A DNA stretch of 63,590 nucleotides from a virus. The DNA lies in the IMG/VR virus record IMGVR_UViG_3300014501_000004, positions 1-63,590 of that record; one strand, written 5' to 3'. The notes beneath the pieces are model-generated. The model saw only the letters and a list, made by a program, of their open reading frames with translations, did no database searches and was not told the DNA's origin. Shown here in pieces: positions 29,126 through 37,188 of the stretch (positions are counted from its first letter, which is position 1; the number at the start of each line of letters is the position of its first letter). A program made the translations under genes and the position numbers.

Positions 29126-29364
29126 AAAAAGTATATTATGTTGATCCGAGAGGCGTTAAGCGCTTTACTGTGCCCCTTGGATGCAATGAAGGCACTCACA
29201 AAATAACCGCGACGCAAAAAGAAAGAGGAGCTTGCAACAAAGCATGGTCAAGCGTTTCTGAAACACATAATGGAACGCACCGCTGTTGCTTACCTCCCGG
29301 CCACGAAGAACGATGTCGATGTATTTGTGGATGGCCAACTCATTTCGTTACGAGATATTTTTAA
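29122..29364 (+). CDS. Cys-rich zinc-binding protein
   Basis: An 80-residue protein. The C-terminal part contains CCLPPGHEERCRCICGW, which offers a Cys/His cluster for zinc. The N-terminal half is basic. ATGA overlap at the start and TAATG at the end. Function unknown; a nucleic-acid binder is likely. Confidence 0.55.
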   Translation: MKKVYYVDPRGVKRFTVPLGCNEGTHKITATQKERGACNKAWSSVSETHNGTHRCCLPPGHEERCRCICGWPTHFVTRYF

Positions 29365-29699
29365 TGATTGCTTCGAAAGAATTCGACCCGCGCAAGCAAC
29401 GGCTGAGCTACAAATCGGGAAGCCCGAAGCCATACACGCTTCGCAAGTTGACTGAATTGCAGTTGGCGGTACTTGCTTGCGCTCGTGACGATTTGATTCG
29501 AGGGCCGTTTACAAAGTATGCGGCCGGACAGTCGTTCCAGGTTTTTACGGTTTTTAATCGGTTCGATGTCACGGGGCAAATAAAGTCGTTACGCAAGCGC
29601 AAGCTGATAAGATATCCGACGCGAGACCAGCGGCACGACGCTCATTTTCCGCTGACCGAATGGGGTCTCGCCGAACTCGCACAACATCCGGAGTTCTGA
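29364..29699 (+). CDS. Winged-helix-like protein
   Basis: A 111-residue basic protein. LTELQLAVLACARDDLIRGP followed by FNRFDVTGQIKSLRKRKLIR is a helix-turn-helix plus wing pattern. It starts at an ATG overlapping the upstream TAA and ends overlapping the polymerase start. It may regulate the polymerase operon. Confidence 0.6.
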   Translation: MIASKEFDPRKQRLSYKSGSPKPYTLRKLTELQLAVLACARDDLIRGPFTKYAAGQSFQVFTVFNRFDVTGQIKSLRKRKLIRYPTRDQRHDAHFPLTEWGLAELAQHPEF

Positions 29700-30985
29700 T
29701 GCGTCCCGTCGTGCTCGACTTCGAGACGTACTTCGCTGACGACTATACGCTGTCGAAGATGACCCAAGAGGCGTACACGCGCGACCCGCGTTTCGAAGCC
29801 CACGGTGCCGCGATCAAATGGGATGCCAACACGTCGGCACAATGGTACGATCAGCGCGAGCTTGCCTACATCCTGAAAGAAGAGGACTGGTCCGATGTTT
29901 TTCTTATCCATCATCATGCTCAATTTGACGGGTTCATCCTTAGTCAGCATTACGATGTTCATCCTGCCATGTTCGGCTGTACGCTCTCGATGGCTCGTCT
30001 TTTGCTTGGGAATCATCTCTCGGTCTCCCTCGATTCGGTCCGTAAACATTTCGGAATTCCTGCCAAGACAACGCCTTACAATTTGTTTCGCGGAAAACAC
30101 TGGAACGAATTGACACCACAGGTTCAACAACAAATAGGCGAAGGCGCCATCGACGAAGTCGAGTCGATCTGGAAAATTTTTGGACTTCTGATGAAAGCAG
30201 GCTTTCCGCCCGCCGAACTCGAAGTCGTTGATTCCATCGTCAAAATGTTTTGCGAGCCCGTCCTCGAACTCGATACCGCCATGCTTGCCCAACTCTGGGA
30301 GTCGGAAGCGACTCGCAAGATCAATGGCGTCAAAGCGCTAGGCATTGACAATGGTCAATTGTCGTCGTCCAATCTGTTCACTGAACTACTGGAAGCCGAA
30401 GGCATCGAGATCGAATACAAGGACGGAAAGAATGGACCCATCCCCGCTTTCGCCAAGAACGACCCGTTCATGCGGGACTTCCTCTGTGAGCACGACAACC
30501 CTCGCGTTCGTGCGCTGGCGGAAGCGCGCCTTGCGGAAAAATCCACTCTCTTGCAAACACGAGCCGCGACGCTGGGCTGGGTGGCGTCACGCGGACCTGC
30601 ACCTGTTTACCTATTTTACTCTGGAGCTGGCACGTTACGACCGTCTGGAGGAGATGGGTGTCTTACTGCTCAAACGCAGATATTGACACTTGACATCTCC
30701 GGCACACCAAAATACAAAAACATCGTAGACGTGCTTATCACCGACTTGGTGTGGGACGGCGAGGAATTCGTCGAGCACAACGGTGTAGCTTTCCAAGGCT
30801 ATAGAGAGGTCGTTAGTTGGGATGGGATCAACGGCACATCTGATCACCAAGTCCTCGCTGGTGAAACGTGGCAAGACCTTGGGGAGGCTATACGCACAAA
30901 AACGCCTATCGTGGATTGTCGCGAACCCACGCCTTGGGAAGTGGAGGCTGGTCGCGCCCGCCAACGCTCGCGCGCTATGGGTTAA
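29699..30985 (+). CDS. Family-A DNA polymerase, N-terminal part, fused to an N-intein
   Basis: A 428-residue protein. Residues 1-320 are the start of a phage family-A polymerase: LDFETYFADD (exonuclease motif I), HHHAQFDGFIL (motif II), and the palm approach ending GTLRPSGGDG, the conserved SGGD site. From Cys 321 (base 30659) the sequence becomes an N-terminal splicing domain: CLTAQTQILT (block A) and GTSDHQVLA (block B, TxxH). The frame stops at 30985, 108 residues in. It would trans-splice to the C-part at 31319. Confidence 0.85.
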   Translation: MRPVVLDFETYFADDYTLSKMTQEAYTRDPRFEAHGAAIKWDANTSAQWYDQRELAYILKEEDWSDVFLIHHHAQFDGFILSQHYDVHPAMFGCTLSMARLLLGNHLSVSLDSVRKHFGIPAKTTPYNLFRGKHWNELTPQVQQQIGEGAIDEVESIWKIFGLLMKAGFPPAELEVVDSIVKMFCEPVLELDTAMLAQLWESEATRKINGVKALGIDNGQLSSSNLFTELLEAEGIEIEYKDGKNGPIPAFAKNDPFMRDFLCEHDNPRVRALAEARLAEKSTLLQTRAATLGWVASRGPAPVYLFYSGAGTLRPSGGDGCLTAQTQILTLDISGTPKYKNIVDVLITDLVWDGEEFVEHNGVAFQGYREVVSWDGINGTSDHQVLAGETWQDLGEAIRTKTPIVDCREPTPWEVEAGRARQRSRAMG

Positions 30986-31373
30986 GTGTGAATGTGATTG
31001 CGGAACACGAAGAAAGGTTCTGCTAAAGGATTTGAAGGCAGGAAAATCTACGCAGTGCGGACTTTGTATCGAACAACCTTCGTTCTACCCCACTGTGCAA
31101 GACAAAAAATTGGCGCGCGCAATCAATCAGTGGAAAGTAAGATGTTGCTGGCCAAAGGCTTCAAACTACAAAGACTACGGCGGACGGGGAATAGAATTTA
31201 GATTCGCATCAGTCCAAGAAGCATTTGCATGGGTAGTTGAAAATATAGGATATCCGCCGCCAGGATTAAGCATCGATCGTATCGACAACGAGAGACACTA
31301 TGAACCAGGCAATCTCCGATGGGCAACTCGATCAGAACAAATGTTCAACCGTCGCGCTTGGAAAATGGTGTAA
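30822..31373 (+). CDS. HNH homing endonuclease gene inside the split intein
   Basis: The frame (0) differs from both polymerase parts (frame 2). It overlaps the N-intein by 164 bases and the C-intein by 55. The body starts near LGKWRLVAPANA: a zinc-knuckle (CECDCGTR, then STQCGLC), a 'YKDYGGRGIEF' segment and the HNH-type end SIDRIDNERHYEPGNLRWAT. Such proteins cut at cognate intein-free sites. The likely start is inside the region; ATG 30822 is the upstream limit. Being intact in its own frame argues against simple decay. Confidence 0.8.
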   Translation: MGSTAHLITKSSLVKRGKTLGRLYAQKRLSWIVANPRLGKWRLVAPANARALWVKCECDCGTRRKVLLKDLKAGKSTQCGLCIEQPSFYPTVQDKKLARAINQWKVRCCWPKASNYKDYGGRGIEFRFASVQEAFAWVVENIGYPPPGLSIDRIDNERHYEPGNLRWATRSEQMFNRRAWKMV

Positions 31374-32356
31374 AGCTGCCCGTTTACGACATTATAAATT
31401 GCGGACCGCGAAATCGGTTCGGAGCAAACGGAAAGTTAGTTCATAATTGCAACTGGCTTAACTTCAAACGTGGTTCCCCTATTCGTCGAGCAATCAAGGC
31501 GCCGACTGGATTTTATCTAGCGCCGGTAGATTCGTCCCAACTTGAATGCCGGATCGCGCATTATCTCGCCGGCGGCGCCGATGAACCGGTGGTTCGGGAT
31601 TTCAGGGCCGGTAAGGATCCCTACGTTGGCGTGGCGTCACATTTTTACCAGGAAGAAATTTACAAGGCCGAAGTCGGCGATCCGCGCTACGACGAAATGA
31701 CCGCCAAGCGCGGCATGGGCAAGCAAGGGAGGCTCATGTGCGCTTTCGGTGCGTCCGGCAAGCAGTTCAAGGCGACCGCGGCATCCGGCACATACGGCCC
31801 GCGTGTCGACATGACGCTGGATGAAGCTGACAAGTTCGTTGCATTGTACCGGCAGGACAATCCGTCGATCTGCGCCCGCGGCACCGGCTACTGGGCGCAA
31901 TGTGAGCGGATGCTGGCGCGGCTGGCTGGGGGCGATCCCATCGATTACGGTCCTGTCCACATCGAAAATCATCGAATCTATCTACAAGGACGTCCGATGA
32001 TTTATGACACCATCGAGTACCACACGCCGCAATCGGACGAGGAAAACCCCAGGCGAGGCTGGCGCGTCAAGAAGCGCGATGGCTGGCGCTTCATCTGGGG
32101 CTCGAAACTTCTGCAAAATTTGTGCGAAGGTATCGAGACAGTAATTATCTCGCAGGCTATGACCCGCATCAAGAAAAAATATGGTATCCGGACCTTGAAC
32201 TGGCCTTATGATGAGTTACTGTTGCTGATACCTCGTAATGGCCGGGAAGAAGAAATGCTGGCGTTGTGCAAGGCCGAGATGGTCGTCGAGCCTTCGTGGC
32301 TGCCGGGATTGCCGCTGGCGTGTGATGGGAGTTTGTCAGATCGCTATGAGAAGTAG
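31319..32356 (+). CDS. C-intein fused to family-A DNA polymerase C-terminal part
   Basis: A 345-residue protein. Residues 1-43 are a C-terminal splicing domain: VYDIINCGPRNRFG (block F) and ANGKLVHN ending in the Asn-Cys junction at base 31447/31448. Then the C-extein starts CNWLNFKRGSPIRRAI and has the palm motif APVDSSQLECRIA, the fingers GKQGRLMCAFGASGKQF and the late WPYDELLLLIP. Spliced with the N-part it gives about 622 residues, a normal size. The catalytic HDE is YDE here. The ATG at 31319 has only a weak ribosome site. Confidence 0.85.
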   Translation: MGNSIRTNVQPSRLENGVKLPVYDIINCGPRNRFGANGKLVHNCNWLNFKRGSPIRRAIKAPTGFYLAPVDSSQLECRIAHYLAGGADEPVVRDFRAGKDPYVGVASHFYQEEIYKAEVGDPRYDEMTAKRGMGKQGRLMCAFGASGKQFKATAASGTYGPRVDMTLDEADKFVALYRQDNPSICARGTGYWAQCERMLARLAGGDPIDYGPVHIENHRIYLQGRPMIYDTIEYHTPQSDEENPRRGWRVKKRDGWRFIWGSKLLQNLCEGIETVIISQAMTRIKKKYGIRTLNWPYDELLLLIPRNGREEEMLALCKAEMVVEPSWLPGLPLACDGSLSDRYEK

Positions 32357-32453
32357 AGCACTCATTGTCCGCGACTCGTTTTCCAACCCCTACACCTGGG
32401 GCTGGCACCGGTTTCTGATCTGGGAACGCTTGCGCAGAGGATTGTCGATATGA
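32346..32453 (+). CDS. 35-residue hypothetical protein
   Basis: Starts MRSRALIVRDSFSNPYTWGW, a basic, Trp-rich peptide. Its ATG overlaps the polymerase stop, and its stop overlaps the next gene (ATGA), which supports it. Function unknown. Confidence 0.45.
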   Translation: MRSRALIVRDSFSNPYTWGWHRFLIWERLRRGLSI

Positions 32454-32632
32454 CGACAATCACTGCCGAATACAACAACAGCAGGGACGGAATTATGACT
32501 TGGACCGTAGTCGATGATGGACCGATGATTCAGGTGCGAGCCATGATCAACCCGATCACTGATGCTGACGAACTGAAAAAGTTGATCATCGCTTTGGTTA
32601 AGCGACATCCGCAGATGGCGGGCCATGTCTGA
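32450..32632 (+). CDS. Hypothetical protein
   Basis: A 60-residue strand-rich protein starting MTTITAEYNNSRDGIMTWTV and ending with a helix DELKKLIIALVKRH. ATGA overlap with the upstream gene. Function unknown. Confidence 0.5.
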   Translation: MTTITAEYNNSRDGIMTWTVVDDGPMIQVRAMINPITDADELKKLIIALVKRHPQMAGHV

Positions 32633-32667
32633 ATTGCGAATTACACAACTGGAAAAGGAAAACGCTG

Positions 32668-32973
32668 ATGGACAGCACCTTGCCTGATTTCGAACAGCCC
32701 CCTGCATCGATCGAACCGGCGCCGAAGAAGCCGAGGCGCAAGCCGACCAAGCGCAAGAGACCAGTGAAAAAGGCTGCGGTTCGCGTTGCGGCTCCCAAGC
32801 GACCGAGGAAGGTTCGGCCGGCGAGGAAGCGCGTCGTCACGCCAATGAACACCAAGAATACGAACCATGGCGGGCGATTCACAGTCGAAGCCTATCGGTT
32901 GATCGGGTTGCTGCTGGAACAGGACGTTCCTAATCGCAATCTGATCATGGCGATCGTCAAGGGAATGTCATGA
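32668..32973 (+). CDS. Basic, low-complexity protein
   Basis: A 101-residue protein. Residues 10-60 are mostly Lys, Arg, Pro and Ala (KKPRRKPTKRKRPVKKAAVR), like a histone-type tail. A C-terminal helix has VEAYRLIGLLLEQD. It probably binds DNA non-specifically. AAGGAAAACG precedes the ATG. Confidence 0.55.
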   Translation: MDSTLPDFEQPPASIEPAPKKPRRKPTKRKRPVKKAAVRVAAPKRPRKVRPARKRVVTPMNTKNTNHGGRFTVEAYRLIGLLLEQDVPNRNLIMAIVKGMS

Positions 32974-33101
32974 CCGATTTCGCTGCCGAGCTGAAGGAAC
33001 TGATCGACCGGTGGCGGCAGCATCCCGACGTCTACGACGAGGATTTAGTGCTGGCGCTGGCAGAAGCCATCAACGAGCTTGACCCCGATGACGACGATTG
33101 A
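32970..33101 (+). CDS. 43-residue acidic helical protein
   Basis: Starts MTDFAAELKELIDRWRQHPD and ends in DDDD. The ATG overlaps the stop of the basic protein, and its C-terminal end overlaps the start region of the nuclease gene. The acid/base pair with the previous protein suggests a complex, which is only inference. Confidence 0.5.
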   Translation: MTDFAAELKELIDRWRQHPDVYDEDLVLALAEAINELDPDDDD

Positions 33102-33813
33102 CCTTACGATTCCTGATTACCTGCGGCGAGACAAGGACAATAAGATGCCGGAAATTTCGAAGCCGCTGGTGTACAGCTTCACCATGCTGAACACGGCGGA
33201 CACCTGCCTGCATCGTTGCTATCGCCAGTACGTCAAGCGCGATATTCCATACGTGCCGACGCCTGAGATGGAGTTCGGTAACGAAGTCCACACCGCGATG
33301 GAGCATCGGGTCGGCGGTAAGCCGCTGCCAGAAAAAATGCGGCACTGGGAGCCGATCGCTGCGACCTTCGCCCGCCCCGGCGCGCGTTCGGAAATGAAGA
33401 TGGGCGTTACCCGCGACGCAAAACCGGCCGAGTTTTTCGGCAAGGACGTTTTTTTGCGGGGCAAGATCGACGTCACGCTGATCGAGGGCACGTCGGCGTT
33501 TCTTCCGGATTGGAAGACGGGAGGTAGCCGCTACGAAGATCCGTTTGAGTTGGAAATCCAGGCGCTGATGCTCAAGATCGCCAATCCTTATTTGACCAAA
33601 ATTGGCGGGTGTTACGTGTGGCTCAAGGAAAACCGAATTGGCAAGCCTTACGATCTGACCGACGTCAATTCGACGTGGGCGAAGGTTCACAACAAGGTCG
33701 AGGTGATCGAGGACGCGATGAAGGCGGGCGAATGGCCGAAGACCAAGGGGCTGTTGTGCGGATTCTGCGGCGTCAAGGACTGCGAGAACTGGTTCGAGGC
33801 GAGGCCGAAATGA
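33088..33813 (+). CDS. RecB/Cas4-type PD-(D/E)XK nuclease
   Basis: About 241 residues. YSFTMLNTADTCLHRCYRQY is the start helix of PD-(D/E)XK RecB-family proteins. GNEVHTAMEHRV, then RGKIDVTLI and FLPDWKTG supply the acidic-Lys core, and EIQALML follows. The C-terminal LLCGFCGVKDCENW could bind an iron-sulfur cluster as in Cas4. It may process DNA ends in recombination. The exact start is uncertain (33088 or 33145). Confidence 0.78.
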   Translation: MTTIDLTIPDYLRRDKDNKMPEISKPLVYSFTMLNTADTCLHRCYRQYVKRDIPYVPTPEMEFGNEVHTAMEHRVGGKPLPEKMRHWEPIAATFARPGARSEMKMGVTRDAKPAEFFGKDVFLRGKIDVTLIEGTSAFLPDWKTGGSRYEDPFELEIQALMLKIANPYLTKIGGCYVWLKENRIGKPYDLTDVNSTWAKVHNKVEVIEDAMKAGEWPKTKGLLCGFCGVKDCENWFEARPK

Positions 33814-34124
33814 TCCACACTCCTGAATGGTACGAAAAACGCGATATAGGACTGTTTCTCGACCGGCTCGGGCCTGATATCTGTTCTTATGTCAAACATA
33901 CGACCGGCGGCTTCGGAAAATCCGGTAACGGCGACTTCACGGTAAATCTCATGGGCGCGTACTGGAATGTTGAGGCGAAGCGGCCTGGGAAAGAACCAAC
34001 TGGAGTTCAGGAGCGTCGGGCCAACGAGGTCAGGCGCGCCCGAGGGCATTCGGTAGCCGGCACCGCCGAGGTGGTGATCGCTGCCATGCGCGAGTGGCTG
34101 GCTGTCAGGGGCGTGGTGGTGTGA
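33810..34124 (+). CDS. VRR-NUC-like nuclease
   Basis: A 104-residue protein. WNVEAKRPGKEPTGVQERRA followed by NEVRRARGHSVAGTAEVV matches the small stand-alone VRR-NUC/Hjc-like nuclease pattern, in which the Glu-x-Lys and Gln residues make the active site. It lies between the RecB-type nuclease and the PP-loop gene and overlaps both by four bases. It could cut branched DNA. Confidence 0.68.
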   Translation: MIHTPEWYEKRDIGLFLDRLGPDICSYVKHTTGGFGKSGNGDFTVNLMGAYWNVEAKRPGKEPTGVQERRANEVRRARGHSVAGTAEVVIAAMREWLAVRGVVV

Positions 34125-34882
34125 CCACAATCATCTCCTACGGCATCGGCACGGATTCGACCGCGTGCATTCTGCTCATGATGGCGAAGCGCGAGCCCCC
34201 ACCGCACGCGATCTTGTCAGCGGATACCGGCGGGGAACGCAGCTACACTTACGACTACTTAAAAATGTTTTCGGCGTTCATCCAGCGTTATGGTTGGCCC
34301 GCGATCACGGTTGTTCGTCGTCAACGCCGCGACAAGTCGTGGAAGTCACTGGAGCAAGATTGCCTGGATCGCAACGCGCTGCCCTCGGTCGCCTACGGAT
34401 GGAAGACGTGCAGCCAGAGTTATAAAGTGGCGCCGCAGGATAAATGGGCCAACAGCGACGCACATTGCAAAGTCGAGTGGAAGGCCGGGCGCAAGATCAC
34501 AAAAATCATCGGGTATAATTTTGACGAGACCAAGCGCGCCAGTTTCGGCGAGGACAAAAAATATATTCGGCGCTATCCGCTGATCGAGTGGGAAATCGGA
34601 AAAGAAAAAGCGAAGTGGGTTATCGAACGCGCCGGTCTCCCACTTCCCGGCAAGTCGGCTTGTTTTTTCTGTCCGCATGCCAAGGTGCCCGAGATAAAAA
34701 AGCTCGCCGTCGAGTACCCCGATCTCGCGCAGCGCGCACTGGCAATCGAGGCGGGCGCGAAATTGACTAAAATCAAGGGACTCGGCCGTCGCTTTGCCTG
34801 GGCCGATGTTTTACGCGATCACAACTTCGCTCCTGTAGAAGACCCGTTCGACGAAGAACCTTGCGGCTGTTACGATGGCTGA
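34121..34882 (+). CDS. PAPS-reductase-family PP-loop ATPase
   Basis: A 253-residue protein. SYGIGTDSTACILL is the ATP-binding PP-loop (SGGxDS type). YGWKTCSQSYKVAPQDKW and the late SACFFCPHAKVPEI give Cys residues of a likely metal or sulfur centre. The family activates sulfur or nucleic-acid substrates with ATP. In phages its job is unproven; DNA modification is one idea. It is co-transcribed with two nucleases and a helicase. It starts at a GTG overlapping the upstream stop. Confidence 0.72.
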   Translation: MTTIISYGIGTDSTACILLMMAKREPPPHAILSADTGGERSYTYDYLKMFSAFIQRYGWPAITVVRRQRRDKSWKSLEQDCLDRNALPSVAYGWKTCSQSYKVAPQDKWANSDAHCKVEWKAGRKITKIIGYNFDETKRASFGEDKKYIRRYPLIEWEIGKEKAKWVIERAGLPLPGKSACFFCPHAKVPEIKKLAVEYPDLAQRALAIEAGAKLTKIKGLGRRFAWADVLRDHNFAPVEDPFDEEPCGCYDG

Positions 34883-36542
34883 ATTCTGGCTCGACGACTC
34901 CCGCAACCTCGTCATCTACGCAGGCCAGCCCGGCACTCTCACGCAATACATCCCCGACCTCATCACGCTCAGCCCCACTCACTTCGCCGTCAAGCGCACG
35001 CTACAGAACCTGCAGGTGCTGGCGTATTATAATTGGTCCGTGCCCCCGGTCATGACGGATTCGAATTACGACTGGCCGATCGAGCCCGGCAAGACGCCGC
35101 TGCCACACCAGAAGGTCTACGCCAATTTTACCGTGTTGCATCCGAGGATGATGAATCTCGGGGAGCCCGGAACAATGAAAACCATCGCCACTTTGTGGGC
35201 AATGGACTATCTATTGCTGCAGGCGAAAGAACGCTTTCGGTGTATCGTGGTCGCCCCCCTGACCATCCTGGAAACGACATGGGCCAAGACGATTTATCGC
35301 AATTTCCTCGGACGTCGTTCGTTCGAGATTTTAACCGGTACGCCAGAGCGTCGACTAAAGCGACTGGAATCTGATGTCGACATATTTTTAATCAATCACG
35401 ACGGCATCAAAGTCGGCGCCCATATTCGTCGCAAGGTCGATCCTCGTAATCCTCGTCAGAAGCGCATTGAACTGGATGGCTTTTCCGCGGCGCTCGCTGC
35501 CCGTGACGATATAAAACTGGTTGTGATTGACGAGGCGCATGGTTTTGGCGACCCGTCGTCCGCGCGCTCGGGCGTCGCCAATATGCTGTTCGGCGTTGGC
35601 AAACGACCGATGTTGAAGCAGCTCACGGGTACGCCGACAGCTACCGCGCCGACCGACGCCTACGGTATCGCAAAATTATCGAATAATGCTTACGGCAAAT
35701 CGTGGACCGGGTTCAGACTTGAAACGATGATAAAAGTCAGCGAGTTCCGCTGGATTCCCAAGAAAGAAGGCTATGACGCCGCACGGCGCCTTTTGACACC
35801 TGCGATCCGATTTGGGCTCGATGAAATATGGACCGAAGGCGTTGACCTGCCGATGACCTTTCAGCGCCGCAAGGTCGAGTTGACCGAGGCCCAGAAGCAG
35901 GAGATGAAGCGGCTCAAGAACGAGTTGCAGGTAATCTCGGCCTCGGGTCACGCCATCAGCGCCGCCAACGAGTCGGCGGCCCGCCAGAAACTAATTCAGC
36001 TTTCTCTCGGCGCGATATACGACGGCGACCACGTCGCGCACCTGCTCGACGCCGCGCCTCGTTACCGCGAGCTGGAAGAAATAGTCGAGTCTACCGAGCG
36101 CAAAGTCGTGGTGTTCGTGCCGATCACCTCAGCCCTGCATCTCGTTGTCAAATATCTGCGGGAAACCTGGAAGCGCAAGAAACGACCGTGGAAGTGCGAC
36201 TTCATCAATGGCGAGGTAGCAGCGGGGAAAGAACGCGACGCGGTGATCAACAACTTTGTCAGCGATCCCGACTTCAAACTGGTGGTAGCCGACCCGCAGA
36301 CCGCCACCGAAGGCATAAATGAATTCGTGATTGCCGACACGGTTGTCTGGTTCGGCGCCACCGACCGGGCCAAGGCGTGGATACAGGGCAACGCGCGGGT
36401 TCGGCGCCCGGGGCAGTTGTATCCGTCTACCTGCTTCCAGCTGGTATCGACCAAGCTGGAGGAAGAAATCTTCGATAGATTGGAGAATAATACCAGCATG
36501 CAAGGACTAATGTTGTCGGCGATAAGGCGGGGTGATTTTTAG
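34875..36542 (+). CDS. SF2 DNA helicase (SNF2-like)
   Basis: A 555-residue helicase. A Q-like motif (LPHQKVYAN) precedes Walker A GEPGTMKT at residues 96-103, with Met replacing the usual Gly. Next come VVAPLTILETTW (Ia), VVIDEAHGFG (DEAH, near 214), QLTGTPTA (III), and in the second lobe LVVADPQTATEGI and QGNARVRRPGQ (V and VI). It would remodel forks or protein-DNA complexes. The last gene before a 160-bp structured gap. Confidence 0.85.
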   Translation: MAEFWLDDSRNLVIYAGQPGTLTQYIPDLITLSPTHFAVKRTLQNLQVLAYYNWSVPPVMTDSNYDWPIEPGKTPLPHQKVYANFTVLHPRMMNLGEPGTMKTIATLWAMDYLLLQAKERFRCIVVAPLTILETTWAKTIYRNFLGRRSFEILTGTPERRLKRLESDVDIFLINHDGIKVGAHIRRKVDPRNPRQKRIELDGFSAALAARDDIKLVVIDEAHGFGDPSSARSGVANMLFGVGKRPMLKQLTGTPTATAPTDAYGIAKLSNNAYGKSWTGFRLETMIKVSEFRWIPKKEGYDAARRLLTPAIRFGLDEIWTEGVDLPMTFQRRKVELTEAQKQEMKRLKNELQVISASGHAISAANESAARQKLIQLSLGAIYDGDHVAHLLDAAPRYRELEEIVESTERKVVVFVPITSALHLVVKYLRETWKRKKRPWKCDFINGEVAAGKERDAVINNFVSDPDFKLVVADPQTATEGINEFVIADTVVWFGATDRAKAWIQGNARVRRPGQLYPSTCFQLVSTKLEEEIFDRLENNTSMQGLMLSAIRRGDF

Positions 36543-36582
36543 TACTTGACAATGATTCTAATCTCGTAGAAATTACGAACGA

Positions 36583-36689
36583 AGTTATTTCGGAGATACG
36601 GATAGATGTTGTAGTGGCGTTGAAAAGCATCGTTGAAGGTGGCGGCCACTACCGGTTCCTGAGATGCCTGCCGTATCTGCGAAATAACT
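36583..36689 (+). ncRNA. Highly structured intergenic element
   Basis: AGTTATTTCGGAGATACGG (36583-36601) is inverted at 36671-36689 with one mismatch in 19. Inside, GTAGTGGC (36611-36618) pairs exactly with GCCACTAC. A TTGACA box lies at 36546-36551, and the gene at 36705 starts 15 bases after the outer arm with AAGGA in between. It may be a leader RNA that controls the next gene, a stable small RNA or a replication/packaging site. No coding frame is credible in 36543-36704. Confidence 0.65.
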
Positions 36690-36704
36690 ATCAAAAGGAA
36701 CAAC

Positions 36705-37187
36705 ATGCCCCCTCGCCATCGCTCCGCTCCCACGCCGCAAGCCAGAGATCGATTAGCTGCAGTCGAACCCCCGCCCCCCGCCGGCCACAACTCGGAAGCA
36801 ACCGACGACGCCTTGATCGCCGAGAACTTCCGGATCGAGGAGCAGATCAAGGCCGCCAGTGCCAAGCTCGACGAGTGGGCTGCCCCGCACAAGGCGCGAA
36901 TCAAGGAAATCGAGGATCAGTTGTTCGCCCGCCTCACGGAACGCAAGGCTGACTCCACCAAGACCGACAGCGGCACGGCTTACATCTCGACTGTCGGCTC
37001 GGTGAAGATCGAAGATCAGGAAAAACTGTTCGACTTCGCCGCGGACAATTGGGAAGCCTTCAAGGGCGAGATCAAGCTGGCCATCGGCATCAAGGCCGTG
37101 CGTCGGTACATGGAAGAACACGAGGGCAACGAGCCGCCCGGCACCAAACTCAGCAATTTTAACAGGCTTAATATCAACAGGAGCTAA
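36705..37187 (+). CDS. Conserved phage protein near recombination genes
   Basis: A 160-residue protein. A basic Pro-rich start, a long helix (EEQIKAASAKLDEWAAPHKA), then GTAYISTVGSVKIEDQEKLF and a last PPGTKLSNFNRLNINRS. That order recurs beside ssDNA-binding and recombination genes in many phages. It may interact with the next protein; the two are separated by only one base. Preceded by the structured leader. Confidence 0.62.
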   Translation: MPPRHRSAPTPQARDRLAAVEPPPPAGHNSEATDDALIAENFRIEEQIKAASAKLDEWAAPHKARIKEIEDQLFARLTERKADSTKTDSGTAYISTVGSVKIEDQEKLFDFAADNWEAFKGEIKLAIGIKAVRRYMEEHEGNEPPGTKLSNFNRLNINRS

Positions 37188-37188
37188 C

